Assembly (NCBI GenBank): GCA_004335635.1
Contig: QAXH01004902.1
Location: 66,420 to 119,370 of the forward strand
Reading direction: 5' to 3'
From: Chloromonas sp. AAM2
Taxonomy: Eukaryota; Chlorophyta; Chlorophyceae; Chlamydomonadales; Chlamydomonadaceae
Length of the DNA stretch: 52,951 bases
This document shows, piece by piece, positions 33,604 to 45,262 of the stretch; the first letter of the stretch is position 1, and each line of letters begins with the position of its first letter. The position numbers were made by a program, and so were the translations under genes. Below the pieces are notes generated by a model. That model was not told the origin of the DNA, made no database searches, and saw only the letters and a list, made by a program, of their open reading frames with translations.

Positions 33604-34885
33604 TATGCAAAGGGCATGTTGGTCATGCGTGACACACAATGCTGTGGGCAGGCACGTGTAATTTGAACCTCATCATCATGTGAACCCACCCATGCCTAAA
33701 ACGGCTTAACAGTCCATGTGAATTAAGAAGGCCCCAAAGAAGCAGCCGGAAAACAGCTGCAGTTGTGCCATTGCCTCATCTTCATAACAGGGTGAGAGCA
33801 TATGCAAGATGATGTCATGTGAAGGTAAGGCCAGTCAAGTGTCGTTGCCACAAGATAATAGCATGACGAATATCGAAGTGTGTCACAACCCGAGGGCCTC
33901 TTGAGGACGCACTCTCACGTGCAGTGCAAGAGCTTTGAAACACGTGTCAGTGCAGCATGTCAGGGACCCTCAGCAAACACTTGTGCAATATCATTAGTAA
34001 CCCCATCTGCCCATCCATTCCAACTCTTGGCGGAATTCCCTCGGCAAGGCCTGTCACCACCCCACTTAACCCATGGACACCAGCCGCATTTCAGAACCTC
34101 ATCATACCTGTTTCTAAACCCGTTTCTACCATATCACCAGCGCCAGACACAACGTCATGCACCGGCCTTTCATTGCAAGTTAAAAAATCAGACCAGCAGG
34201 TCAAGGTGCATGGAGTACGTCCATTTCTACAGTCATTTAGGGTTGTTCATTTCTTTGTGGCCGTTTCTCACATGTTGCATGGCATTGCCCCATAAAAGCC
34301 CACCCCATACCCCATGAGCGGTCAACCAGAGACATGATGATCCTTTCAATCCGCTCCATGCCATGGCAGTTGGCTTGGATGCCTTGCAAGCATCTAATCT
34401 CAACCAAAAAGCCACAGCTACAGAAGTCAGCAGCTTCAGAAGTCAGCTTAGCAAGTGTGACTTGTAACTAAAGGCCACAAGATAAGCAAACGTAGAAGAT
34501 CATATCCTTTCATCATCATATCTCTTGCATAGTAGCATTTTGTCTACTGGCATTGCATGGATGTCAGAGGTCATGAACTGGATATCGTGAGCTCAACCCG
34601 TGTGGTTCCCGCCGAGGGAGAAAAGCGGTTTGAGCATGAGAAGTGCGAGTTCAGATTGCATCTATTGAAAGCCAGGAAGGCCCTGCAACTGCTGTGGGCC
34701 ACTTTACAAACGACATCAACTGCAAAGGCAACGAGCCCGTGCCACGGCTGCAAGAGTGACCAGAATCGTTCAACCAAGCTGCACAAAGCCAGATCTGCGT
34801 ACTTTCCAGAGGAGAAGGAGGACATAGCCATCGTGACTGTGCACCAAGACACGTCCAGCCCAGGAACGGTGTGTGAAGCTGCGGT

Positions 34886-34911
34886 CATCATCATCATCAT
34901 CATCATCATCA
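34886..34911 (+). repeat. (ATC)n microsatellite
   Basis: Eight ATC units in a row. In one frame it reads as polyisoleucine, which argues that the open frame around it is not a real gene. Confidence 0.9.
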
Positions 34912-36809
34912 CGAACAAACTGCTCCTTAGCCAGCCTAATGATCCCAAACCAACCATTCCCAACATGTGGTGATCCTGTTTGAAGCCACAACCATCTGCT
35001 GCCCAGACAACCGGCGGAAGGCGTCAACGGGGACACCGGCATAGCCAGCCGATCCTGTCTTATGAGCACGATTATGCATCAAGACCAGACCATTAAAACC
35101 CGCATGAGCAACCCAACCAAAGCAAGACAATTCCAGTCACAATCAACAACAGGAACTCGTCCAGAGTTGACAGCAAGAAGCTTGTTTTAAAAGAGAAGTT
35201 TTAACAGAGAAGTTTCAAAACAGAAACAGAACTCGCCTAAAACACGCCTCCTTTTCTTGATACGGCCAAAGTACTCTTTTTGTTCGTCCATAACGTGGTC
35301 AAGCCATAGCCGCTTCAACTTGCTGGCATCATGCCACACACATTAAGGATGTGAATGTTTACCTTTGCATAAGAGCGCCTGGGCATGGAATGCTGTTCAA
35401 AGCTGCATAGCATGCCAACAACAGCTATCCTTTATCTAGGAACCACGTGTGGGGCACGTAAAAAGTCAGTGTACAAAACAACTGCAGGTAAGGCCTTAGT
35501 CAGATTCATAACAAAGCGTGCTAGGCTTGTCCAACTTCCTTTCTAGTACGGCAAGTGTAACACCCACTGTCCATCTACCAGCCCATCAGGCACCCTTTTG
35601 TTTGCATTCATAGAATGTGGGTTGTGTTGCTTCAGCTACACATATGGTCGACCTCCATTGCACAATCTGTGACAAATAGCCTGACCTTAGAGCCAACAGG
35701 TTTGGGCGACGGCAATCGTATGGCCTTTCCCTGTGGGCTAGATAACCAACCAGTATGCAGACAGCGAAGCGTTGCAAAAGGCGCAGTAGACATGCACACA
35801 AAAAGGTGTGTGTGTCACTAGAAATTTAATTACTGAGAAGTGAGAGTGCAAAAGAGCATGTCAGCATGGGCACAGCTGACAATCAAATTGCACTGGCAAG
35901 CAGGCTGGGCCTGTGCTTTCGTAAGCAGCCCTGCTGCAGAATAGAGGATTGGCCATTCTGAGATAAGGTGGGATCGGTAAGCTGTCAAGCAGTCTGGTCA
36001 TGTGCTCAGCACTTGTTTGAGATCTCTAATGATCGCATTGTTTGCGTTTGGCTCGCCCCATATGGGCCTTGCAACAATCCGAGCAGACTTTTGAAACGTG
36101 TTCGTCACATGGCCGTCGTTGAGTCTTTTGACGCATCACATGACCGTTACTATCCCCTGGTAGTAACGTACTTGTCAAAAGCAGGGCAGACACCTACGCA
36201 TAGGACACCTACTCAGGGCCCTGGTTACCAAGGGGATTTGTTTGCCTGCTTAAATGTCAGTGTGCGTGTGTGTGTCTGCATGTTAATTGGTCTGAGTGAG
36301 TAGCATTCTTGACACATGCCGGTTGTGCAGTGCAAGCTGGTATCATTGTTCAATAATCAGGGGATGTCCAACCCAGGAACAGAATTGCAAGCAACCAAGA
36401 CATGGTCATGCCCACGTCGTGTTCACTTGTAGTTTGTAGAGATCAACTGATGAGAGGCAGCGTTGGGCGCAGTCACATGCAAACCCAGCCGCAGTGGCGT
36501 TATTTGTCATTGAGTTGTGCGCCTGCCTCATCATGGGTCCAGTGAACCTATGCCGCTTGAGTACACAGCCGGAATCCGTTGTCAGTTTCTGCAATGGCAT
36601 CTGCTATCTGTGCAGGGACTCGGCCATCTCGCCTTCAGAGCACCACTATCAAGGGCTACTCTCCCGATCACATCTCGCCAAACGCCGCATTGAGCATCCA
36701 TTCAGTCATTGCAGGCATCTGCTCGTGATTTCGCCAGGTGGGGCAATGGCAAATTCGCCAGTGTGAAAGCCGGGCCTTCGTGGCGAATTGTGCCAGGATG
36801 CTAGCCAGC

Positions 36810-39800
36810 TCACTGCATCTGGACATTGCCCATGCCAATTTGACCACCAGCCTGCATCTGGCCACCGTTGCCCATGGCCCCATTTGCCCCCATTATTCCC
36901 GTCAACAGGTGCTGCAGCTCCTGAGACAACCCACGTGTCAGATTAGGGTTGTTCACGATCTGCATGAGCGCTGGTGCATGCTCATGCAGCCGCCCCAGCA
37001 CACTAGGGTGCAGCTGAGCCTGGCTGGCCCCGCCACCAGCCAGCTGCTGCAGCTGCTGTGGCTGGTGCTGGACGTGCTGTTGCAGATGGTACTGCTGTTG
37101 CTGCTGTGGCTGGCCGGTGTTCATAAGTTGCATGCCATGGTGCTGTTGCATTTGTTGTGGATTGTTGCCACTGCTGTTGATGATTATGTGGTGGCCTGTG
37201 CCACCGGCAAGGCTGGGAGTAGTGGTGGTGTACAGTTGACCACCTGACATGAAGGTGGCACCCTCAGTGTTCATTGTATGGCCGCCTGTGAGAGATGGGG
37301 TAAGCATTACCTGCTGAGGAGCAGTTGACCCACTGTTGAGGTTGTAACCACCAAGGCCGTTGATGTTCAGCGCATTGCCACCGTCAGGCCTGCAGAAACG
37401 AACACAAAACGAACATCACGTGTGCACATGCACAGTGGAACAGGCGGCAGTTTGCTCTTCCAACAGACATTCCTCAAACCTTTTGCCTTTTACCCGCGCC
37501 CCTACCCTGCCTTTTGTCACCAACACCATTACACAGCTTGTCCGTTTTCGTAACCGGGCAGACTTGGCACAGGTAGCAAACAATGTGTGTTGTGCTTCTG
37601 CTGATTCATCATTGCACAAACTTTTGCTTACTGCAAAATTGCAGCTTGCGTGCTGCAGACCAAGCAGGCGGCCTTTCGTCATCATTCGCTATGTTCAATG
37701 GATCGCTTCGCTTCCCACCCACCTTGGTTGAAGCTGCTGAACCTGTAGTCTGCCTTGTCCTTGGGTGGCCCCCATCAACTGCTGGCCATCCATGCTGTGC
37801 AGCTGCATGCCACTGTTTGCACCACCCCCCGACGGCATCAGCCCCACCAACTGTCCATTAATGCTGCCAACCACATGAGCCTGACCCCCCATCTGAGGCA
37901 CATGCAGGGTGTTGCCACCGTTGCCACTGCTAGCAGGCATCTGGCCGAATGAGTGCTGGTGCTGCTGCTGTGGCTGCTGCTGCTGTTGTGAGTGCTGTTG
38001 TGGGTGCTGATGCATGCCTGCCGGCATGCTGACTACCTCTTGGCCTTCCTGCTTCATCACCATACCCATGGAGTTGCCAGCTGGATTCCCCGAGCCTGGG
38101 CCGGTGCTGTAAGCAGCACTGCTGCTGGGTACCTGCTGCTGTGGTGGCGGTGTCTGCATGTGCATCTGCTGTGGCTGCTGCTGGTGTGGCTGAGCGGTTA
38201 GGATGTGGCTGCTGCCCATGTGACCCAGCTGGACGTGGCTGGGCTGTCCACCACCAGGCATTGCCAGTGGCGTGACGTGCAGCTGCTGCTGCTGCAGCTG
38301 CTGTGGCTGCTGCGGCTGGGGAGCAGCACCCCAGTTCTGCACCGACAGCGGCTGCTGCTGAGAGAAGACCACTTGTGCTGGCTGCGACTGGTACTGTGCT
38401 GGCTGGTGCTGGAGCTGCTGCTGCTGCGGCTGCTGGAAGGTTGTTGCCAGCTGCCCACTGGCGCTGTTATTTTGAACATCGGACGCTGGCAGGCTGCCTG
38501 TCTCGGGCCCACACAGACGTGCAAGCTCAAGTAAGCACATCTTCACACCCTGTGGCAAGGCAGCAAAACGACCCACTGCGTCCTGCTGGTCGCTCCGAGC
38601 CGTTTGCCACGTCACATGTGGCGTGCCTGCACTGCCTACCCCTTGCCCTGCCTGCTGCTGCTGGCTTGCAAGCAGCGTCAGCAGCGACGGCTGCTGCTGC
38701 TGCTGGTCCGGCTGGTTGACTCCAGAAGTCAAGTTGATTTGCTGGGCTAGCTGTGACAGCCCACCAGTCATCAAGTTCTGCAGTTGCTGACCAGCCACAC
38801 CCTGTAAGGGAGCCAACGCTTGCAGCATGGCGTTGGCACCGTAAGCGTCTGTGTTGAAACCATCACCGCCAACACTGGCGAGACCGGCTGCCTGTAGCAT
38901 GCTGCTGTAACCGCTAGTACCGTCAAGCATGTCAGGGGTGGTCTGCATGAGGCCGCCCATGTGGTGTTGCATGGGTAGCGTGCCTCCGCTTGTCATGTCA
39001 CCGTCCATGAGGGCCATCATCTCTCCATGGCGTGCACGCTTGGTCTGTGACAGACAGGCATGGGGCATGGTGGTCAGTGACGAAGACACAACAAGTTGAC
39101 ATGAGCAATACCATGTGCTTGGTTCAATGTGCAAGACTTGGTAGGTGTGAGTTTCAAAACCTTGCTTCACGTGTGTGCTTGACACATCAACGTTGGCAAA
39201 CCTGCAACATTGAATGGCCAGTAGAGCTGTACTCATGGCGTGGAGCGCAGCCTGGACAGAGCACAGCGCACCCCCACAGGCCCCTTGATTATGCACCAAG
39301 CACGCATCCTCCGAAAACTCAAGCATGCACCGTAACCTCAAACATGCACCGTAAACAATCCAGCATGCACTCACTTGCTGCGAGCCTCGCTGTCCTGAGC
39401 CCGTGCTGTGCTTGGCCCTCTGCGTGCACGCATGACATGCATGGCGTGCGTGACGTGCTTGATAGGCGTGCAAACATGACATGCATGGCGTGCGTGACGT
39501 GCTTGAAAGGCGTGCACACATGACATGCATGGTGTGATTGGCGTGCACACATGACATGCATGGCATGATTGGCGTGCACACATGACATGCATGGCATGCA
39601 TGACGTGCTTGATAGGCATGCATGACGTGGTTGGCGTGCACACATGGCACACAGACCATGCACAAAGAGGACATGACGCAGGATGACAGCAGCTGGCAAA
39701 CGACATTTAACCATAAATCCAGCTCCAGCTCACCTGCGTTCTTCCTTTCCTCCTTTCTCCCATCACAATTTACCCCTTGAACAACAACTCTTTGAACAAT

Positions 39801-42062
39801 GCTGACCTCAGCACAGGTGTGCGCATGCGTGTGTGCATGTGAGTGCATGCATGTGCGTTCACAGCCCAATCCCACCTGTGCTGACGCTGCCTTGCGTGCC
39901 ATTGCCGCATCTATCTGCGCCTGCAGCTCGCTATCGTCCTGCGTGCCCTCGTCCCCCTCCCCGCTGCCGCCCGCACCCATCATGGCCTCGGCAGCGGCAG
40001 CCAGGTCAGCAGGGGCAGGCGCCATGTCAATCAATGCCTGCAGTAGGGCCAGTGCGCATGGTACCACCTTGCTGTGTGGGAACTAGTGCATCCTACAAGT
40101 GCCAAACGCATGGTACAATCTAGTGCACACTGAAAGCAGGTGCACCGTGCACCTGACTGCATGGGGATTTGTACAGTAAAGCGATTGCATGAATGGTGCT
40201 GTACATGTGTTGTGTGTAGGATTCCCAACCCAACCAGTCCTACCCAGCATTTCCCATCTCACGCCATGAATGGGCATGCACCATGCATCGCCGTAGTTCG
40301 CTCCATGCTCATGCAGCAGGTTCATGCATGTTGAAGTTGCATTGCAATGACCACAGTAAAGGCTCAATCATATGCCAATTCAGTGAGTGTACAAAGTGTG
40401 TGTGCATGCGACTGTACAGTGTATGTGTTTGTGTGGGTGTGTCGATCATCTAGTCTGTGTGTACATTTCCCTGCTGATTACCTCCCAACGTGGGCCAGGC
40501 ATCATCATAACATAGACAACACCACGCTCACTGCAGTTCTGCATCCCACAGTCTAGGTCTCACAGTCTAAGCAAAGCGTGAGCGTGGCATGAGCCGTGCA
40601 AGTTGAAGCGCAGTCCAGTTTACTGTGCACGTGCCTGCAGACCGTATGCTATGCCCCGCACCTGCAGCGAGTGTCCCTCTTCAAACATGCCTCTCGGCTG
40701 GTTACTCAACAAAGAGATGGGACAGGCGTGAGGAACATTTTAACCAGGTTGAGAACCAGAACCAGATCAGAAAGCCTTAATCGCACCTGCAGTGAGTGGC
40801 CCTCTTTAAGCAGCCGGTTGCGCAGCGTGCCACCCGTCACCTTCCGCTTCAGCGTAGCATTCCTGCATGGACATGACAAGCCGCATGGAATCGTGTGGTG
40901 TGTCACACCACCACCCATGCGGTACTATGACCTGCTCAGAAGTCCCACCAGAACTGTTCTAATTAAAGGTTATGCATAGTCTTGCCATGGACTGGCACAT
41001 GGCAGTGACACAGTGTTGACCAACCGTTGTCAGTTTCCAGCCTGTTTGACCACGTGCACCCATGTGACTCACCAATGGTTCTTGACAGAGTTGTCAGTCC
41101 GGCCCGGGAGCAGCTTTGCAATGGCTGCAAGGCAAGGAGAAGCCAAGTAGCGTCAGGCGTACACAGTTGCGCATGGAGGCAGCATGATGTGTTCATTGCA
41201 TGACTGATTCCGTGTCTGTCAAAGACTGTGGAAGTACTGTTTAACAACGCTCAGGTGTCAACACTGGTGGAACCCACCTGCCCATTTGTTGCCATGCACG
41301 GAATGTGCCTGCAGCCATCAGCACGCGCATGCACATGAGTCAGTACTGCCTCACTCATCAAGAAACATGCTTGCGGAGAATTGCTGCAGTGCTGCCATCT
41401 GGCTGATTTGGCCGTTTGACAGGACCTGCAGGTGCCTGTGTGCAAGCGGCATGCGCTTCAAACCGGCTGCTCACTGACCCGCACTATGATGGCGTCCTCC
41501 AGGTCAGTGAAGGGTGTTTTAATCACGCTTGGGTCAAGCTGGTTGTGCCACCTGCAAGCATGGAAATATGCCAGCGCATGGAAATGTGGCCTTTTCGCCG
41601 ATGTCGGGACACATGGCCAGGCCCTTGACATACTGCTATAGCTTTGCGTACCTAAGCCGGCAGCTCTTGCCGCTGCGGCCTTTGATACCGTTTGCAATCA
41701 GTGTCCAGTTCCGCGTGCCATACAGCTTGATGAGCTTGGTCAGCAGGCGATCCTCCTGCGCAGCACATCATCCCTAACCTATTGAAGCTCAAAATCCTGC
41801 AGGGTGCAGCTGCGGTTGACTGAGAAGTCAGCAAGAGTCGAGAACGGCCAGTGGTCCTGAGAACGGCTAACTGGCCCGAGGATAGGAGAAAGCAGAAACA
41901 AGTGAGCAAGATGTGTCAGGGCTTCAGAAGGATAATTATAGGCAGGTCGGGAGCGGCGTCGCGCAAGGAAAAGTTTCGTTTTTGACGCACCTCAGGCGTC
42001 CACGAGCCCTTCTTCACGTCTCCGTCTGAATGCTCATCATCCTCCATGTGCTCCAGCTCCAT
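36810..42062 (-). CDS. R2R3-MYB transcription factor with long glutamine-rich C-terminus, 9 exons
   Basis: Exons in coding order: 41991-42062, 41652-41755, 41479-41551, 41278-41308, 41073-41124, 40787-40862, 39876-40037, 37723-39044, 36810-37389. They total 2472 nt, 823 residues, phases consistent. R2 carries W21, W41 and W60 (GSWTPEEDRLLTKLIK, GRSGKSCRLRWHNQLDP). R3 carries F73, W92 and W111 (GNKWAAIAKLLPGRTDN, SVKNHWNATLKRK). This is the plant-type DNA-binding pair that recognises MYB-box DNA in the nucleus. After residue ~130 comes an Ala/acidic segment (exon 7), then ~630 residues rich in Gln, Met, Gly and His, with runs such as QQQQQ, typical of activation domains. The short exons 4 and 5 were placed by R3 conservation. 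Start ATG 42062 gives MELEHMEDDEH; M6 is an alternative. The target pathway is not inferable. Confidence 0.92.
39424..39650. repeat. ~33-45-bp degenerate tandem repeat in MYB intron 7
   Basis: Repeated GGCGTGCACACATGACATGC followed by ATGGCRTG, interleaved with CGTGACGTGCTTGAWAGG. Five or six units. Open frames through it (CMPCMSCVHA-like) are periodic and not conserved. Confidence 0.85.
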
Positions 42063-42888
42063 GTTGCAGCGTAACGAGGACAACGCACGGTCCCACGAAT
42101 ATTGTTTACTGCCCCAAGAGCTCTATTGCGGCTCCATGTCTGAATGGTCGTCCGCAAGCAACAGAAGGCGCCCAGAGCAAACTGTTCAGTCTGCGTGCAA
42201 CCATGATGGTGAGCGACCAACGATTCTAGTTGGAAACTGGGGTCTGGAATGTGATGAGAGTGATGCCGAGTTGGACGCCCGTCCACAGCATTATGCGATG
42301 ATATGCTTGCTCCGAGTAAATATCCCTGGCTGTAACAAGGCACTTCCACTGCCACTTCACAACAGGTCGGATCATACTCTGCCTCACTGCGGCCCTACCC
42401 GAGGAATAGGTTCTTCGCTTGCTTGTGCCTTACACTCGCCATGTGCACACGCCGGTGAAGCATGGGAATTGCCGCGCAAACTGCCGAGCAAACTGACTGC
42501 CTGCAGTTGGCCGTTGAATCCTCCTCCTCCTCCTGGGTATCGCTCGTCTTGTGTTGAATAGAACGCAGAGACCTGGCGAGTAAAGTGAGCATGGGCCCCC
42601 AAACCGGTTGGGCCCCCGGTCGGTGGCATGGAACGTATCGGGCCACTCTGGAAAGGCGCGCTTGGAAGGCTGAACTACGAATGCAGCTCAGCCCAGCCAG
42701 GGTTGGTTACACGGGCTGACGGATAGGCCATCATATACTCAATGTGGGTTTGATACCACCCGGTTGCAGACTTGTACCCCTGCTGTCACACATGCCCACA
42801 CATGCGCGCACACGGGCACACAGACATACACATACGCATACGCACACCCCCCAACATGCTAATGGTGTCCAACACAATATGTCGGAAA
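42063..42888. other. 5' flank of the MYB gene
   Basis: Upstream of the MYB ATG. No gene is recognised. A GGA-rich tract (minus strand) at 42518-42535 and a CA-rich, purine/pyrimidine-alternating stretch at 42788-42850 are visible. The MYB promoter and 5' UTR presumably lie here. Confidence 0.45.
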
Positions 42889-43258
42889 AGAAGATGTTTG
42901 CCAGTTCTGGGACAGGTTCTAAAAGCGGATCGTGTCAACCACCATGCGTTCTGGTGCAAAAGGGAGGTCGTTGTGTAGGTCATGCAGGTCTTGTGGGTAC
43001 TCCAGATCCACTTGCAAAAAATACCCGCAGGGGCTGTCATCTGGAGTATTTGCCAGCAGCCGCTTCACTCCATCCACGCCATCCATCTTGGCCGCGTCCA
43101 TCCAGCGGAAGCCGCCAGTTGGGAGGGCCTGCTGCATAGTGTGTCATAACGGGCTATTATTCAAACCACACTTCGGGTTAAGGTTAGGGTTAGGATTACC
43201 ACACTGGTTCCAGTGGCGTTCCTGGGAACTGTCCCAGAACTGGCAAACATCTTTATTT
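42889..43258. mobile_element. Inverted-repeat element carrying a DNA polymerase fragment
   Basis: Bounded by AAGATGTTTGCCAGTTCTGG + GACA (core 42896-42914) and the inverted copy TGTCCCAGAACTGGCAAACATCTT (given here as core 43230-43248). These are the same termini as the MITE-like family. The interior, unlike the other copies, holds a polB-like frame (42919-43137) and a telomere-like GGTTAAGGTTAGGGTTAGG (43176-43194). It is ~350 bp and lies ~830 bp upstream of the MYB start. Confidence 0.7.
42919..43137 (-). pseudogene. Fragment resembling Polinton/Maverick-type protein-primed DNA polymerase B
   Basis: The 72-residue frame reads LPTGGFRWM, then a spacer, then CGYFLQVDLEYPQDLHDLHN and DLPFAPERM. 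The pattern GGFxW...GYxxxVDLEYPxxLHDxHxDxPxAPE is one I associate with the palm region of type-B polymerases of Polinton/Maverick elements and related viruses. The motif identity is from family knowledge, not from a search. The piece lacks the catalytic YxDTDS motif and any flanking domain, so it cannot be functional as a polymerase. It is an internal fragment within an inverted-repeat element. Confidence 0.6.
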
Positions 43259-45262
43259 TCCGTTGGCCATGTGTGTGCAACTGCCAAAAGCACTCGTGGG
43301 TACACTGTGCAAAAGTACTTGTGGATGCGGGCCGATCATCACTGGTGGCCGAACGGTTCTTCGTATGCATGATTGTAGCCTGATGCACAAGCGCTGATGA
43401 CATGTCCGTCTCACAAACGGATGGACTGGCTATGAACACTAACCATGCGCCAGATTACTTAGATTCTCGAAGCATGCTCATTGTTCCCAGTGCTATGGAT
43501 CGCAAATAAACTTCCAACATTTAACGTGCAAAGCAATCCATTGCACGTCGCACACTGCTGCTCTCCTGTCACTTCATGTCAGACGTGGGATCGTACTCCT
43601 GGTCAAGCCTCGACTTCAGGCCACTCAAACTCGTACGAGCAGGGAGGTCAGACATGGACATGCCATGAGAGACTCTCCTGTCATGCTGGCAGCCTGAGGC
43701 CTGCAGGTGGGTCGCAGTGTTTACCCGTGTGAGCAGCGCGTTTCTGAGCCACCCAGGACGGTTTTCTCTGGCAGACTGGCCAGCCTTAGCCAAAAACATG
43801 TGTGCAGACCGGGCGCCTGGTTCCCGGTTACAGCCTTGCTGCCTGCCCTCCTGGCCCCCCCTGGTCCCGTTCTTTGGCCGTTAAAGTTACTTGCTTTGTT
43901 TCCTGCCCTCCGCCTCATCGTTTCCTTGCCCAGGGTAGGCCAGGGCGTTGCCCATTCCGTTCCGTGTGGTGGACTTCTGCAGTGGTATCAGCAATTCTTG
44001 CTCTGGTTACTGCTTTGATAGTTACACCCGTATCCTGTGAAGCCTGGTGTCAACCTCAGCTCAACTGGTGTCGAGCAATGAGGGATTGTTGGAAACACAG
44101 ATGCACGCGCGCTTCAGTCTACCCAGCAAACACTTTCTTCCCTTTTGCCTCTGCAACAGATCTTCTAGAGACCCTGGACCTTGCATGTGCTTGATTTCTG
44201 AGGGCATCAAGCTCTGTTTAGGGTGGTGATGTCAGCTGCTGCCAGCACCTGATACTGTGGTACCATGGGTTGATCTATGACAAGCTATGTAATGACCATG
44301 ATGAAGTGGTGTAGATGCAATGAGCAGCGAAGATGAATGCCGTTCTGAATAGGATGGAAAGGAAAAGAGGGCAGAAAACATCAAGGCCAGGCGTCCTCGT
44401 CAGGTTGTCAAGTCGCAAGCGGTTACAGCACCTGCTTCAAAACATGGTGTGAGAGATTCGGCGTCTAGCACTCAATACAGGAGATTCATACAAGACTACC
44501 TACTAACAGGAAATTTGATGCCTACAACAGTAATGCTGATTTGTTCCAAGTCCGTTACAAATTCCGCAACTACTCGCCACAGGTGTGGCTCAAACCTACA
44601 AACTACCCTTTTCATTTGACAACTAACGGCTGAGCTTGAGCACCCAAGTGTGAGATCGCATTCCAACAAGTCAACTGTTACCACAACCACCTAACGTTTG
44701 CAAACGTGGCCGCCTGCCTGCCTGACTGTGCCTTCAACCTGCCAACCCATACAGTCATGACATAGTCCATGGTTGTCTTCAGTTGGCATTGCCACAGATA
44801 CCCATGCCTTTCTGACTTTGTTTTCCAATGGCTTGTCTATCAATGCCTGGCAAACGCCCTGAGATGGTCAGAATTGAAAATTTGATAAGGTGGCATGGGC
44901 AGACCACCACAGTAATGACAGTGATGTTGAGCCCTCAGTGTCAATGTTTGAAGCATATCTCCAGTCAGATAATGGCAATGGCAATGAAATGCACCACAAC
45001 CTCTGCACTACTGTCAGGCATCGCCCGAACCTGGTCCCAGTCCTGCCATGTCATGCCCTGTTACGTGTCATGCTCCATCACGTGCGATGCCCTGCCACGC
45101 GCCATGTCCCGCAACGTGCATGCCCTGCCACGCGCCATGTCATGTCACGTGCATGCCCTGCCACGCGCCTTGTCACATCACATGGCATGCTTCGTCACGT
45201 GCAGTCATGGGTGCCTGAACTGCAACTCACGCCCAGCCCTGCCTACAGGAACACCCCCAGGC
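43259..45262. other. Intergenic between the polB-bearing element and PDK1
   Basis: No supportable gene. A partial copy of the dispersed repeat lies at 43915-43975 (+). The right end holds a tandem repeat next to the PDK1 stop. Several frames (43707-44018, 43802-44194) run through the dispersed repeat and have no recognised similarity. Confidence 0.5.
45048..45185. repeat. ~35-bp tandem repeat downstream of PDK1
   Basis: Three to four degenerate copies of GTGCATGCCCTGCCACGCGC + CATGTC lie within 220 bp of the PDK1 stop, probably in its 3' UTR or just beyond. Confidence 0.8.

Larger units (their letters stand above)
31586..36809. other. Gene-poor region of ~5.2 kb
   Basis: Apart from the reverse-transcriptase fragment, the MITE-like element and a microsatellite listed separately, I see no supportable gene. 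A frame at 34557-34973 (+), beginning MDVRGHELDIVSS, runs into the (ATC)n tract and has no recognised similarity. Frames at 33880-34317 overlap each other in different phases and look random. Downstream of the deaminase, introns or UTRs cannot be told from spacer. Confidence 0.5.

Noticed and set aside
34557..34973. Possible gene beginning MDVRGHELDIVSS
   Set aside because: It runs through an (ATC)n microsatellite, has no recognised similarity and no splice or promoter support.
39319..39714. Cysteine/histidine-rich frame (CMSCVHANHAMH) resembling a metal-binding protein
   Set aside because: It is a translation of the tandem repeat in MYB intron 7, equally open in other frames.
37695..40067. 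Single 790-codon minus-strand reading frame as an intronless protein
   Set aside because: Its first 54 codons are MYB exon 7 and its last part exon 8. The middle (39045-39875) is intron containing a tandem repeat and lacks conservation; GT-AG sites and phases support splicing.
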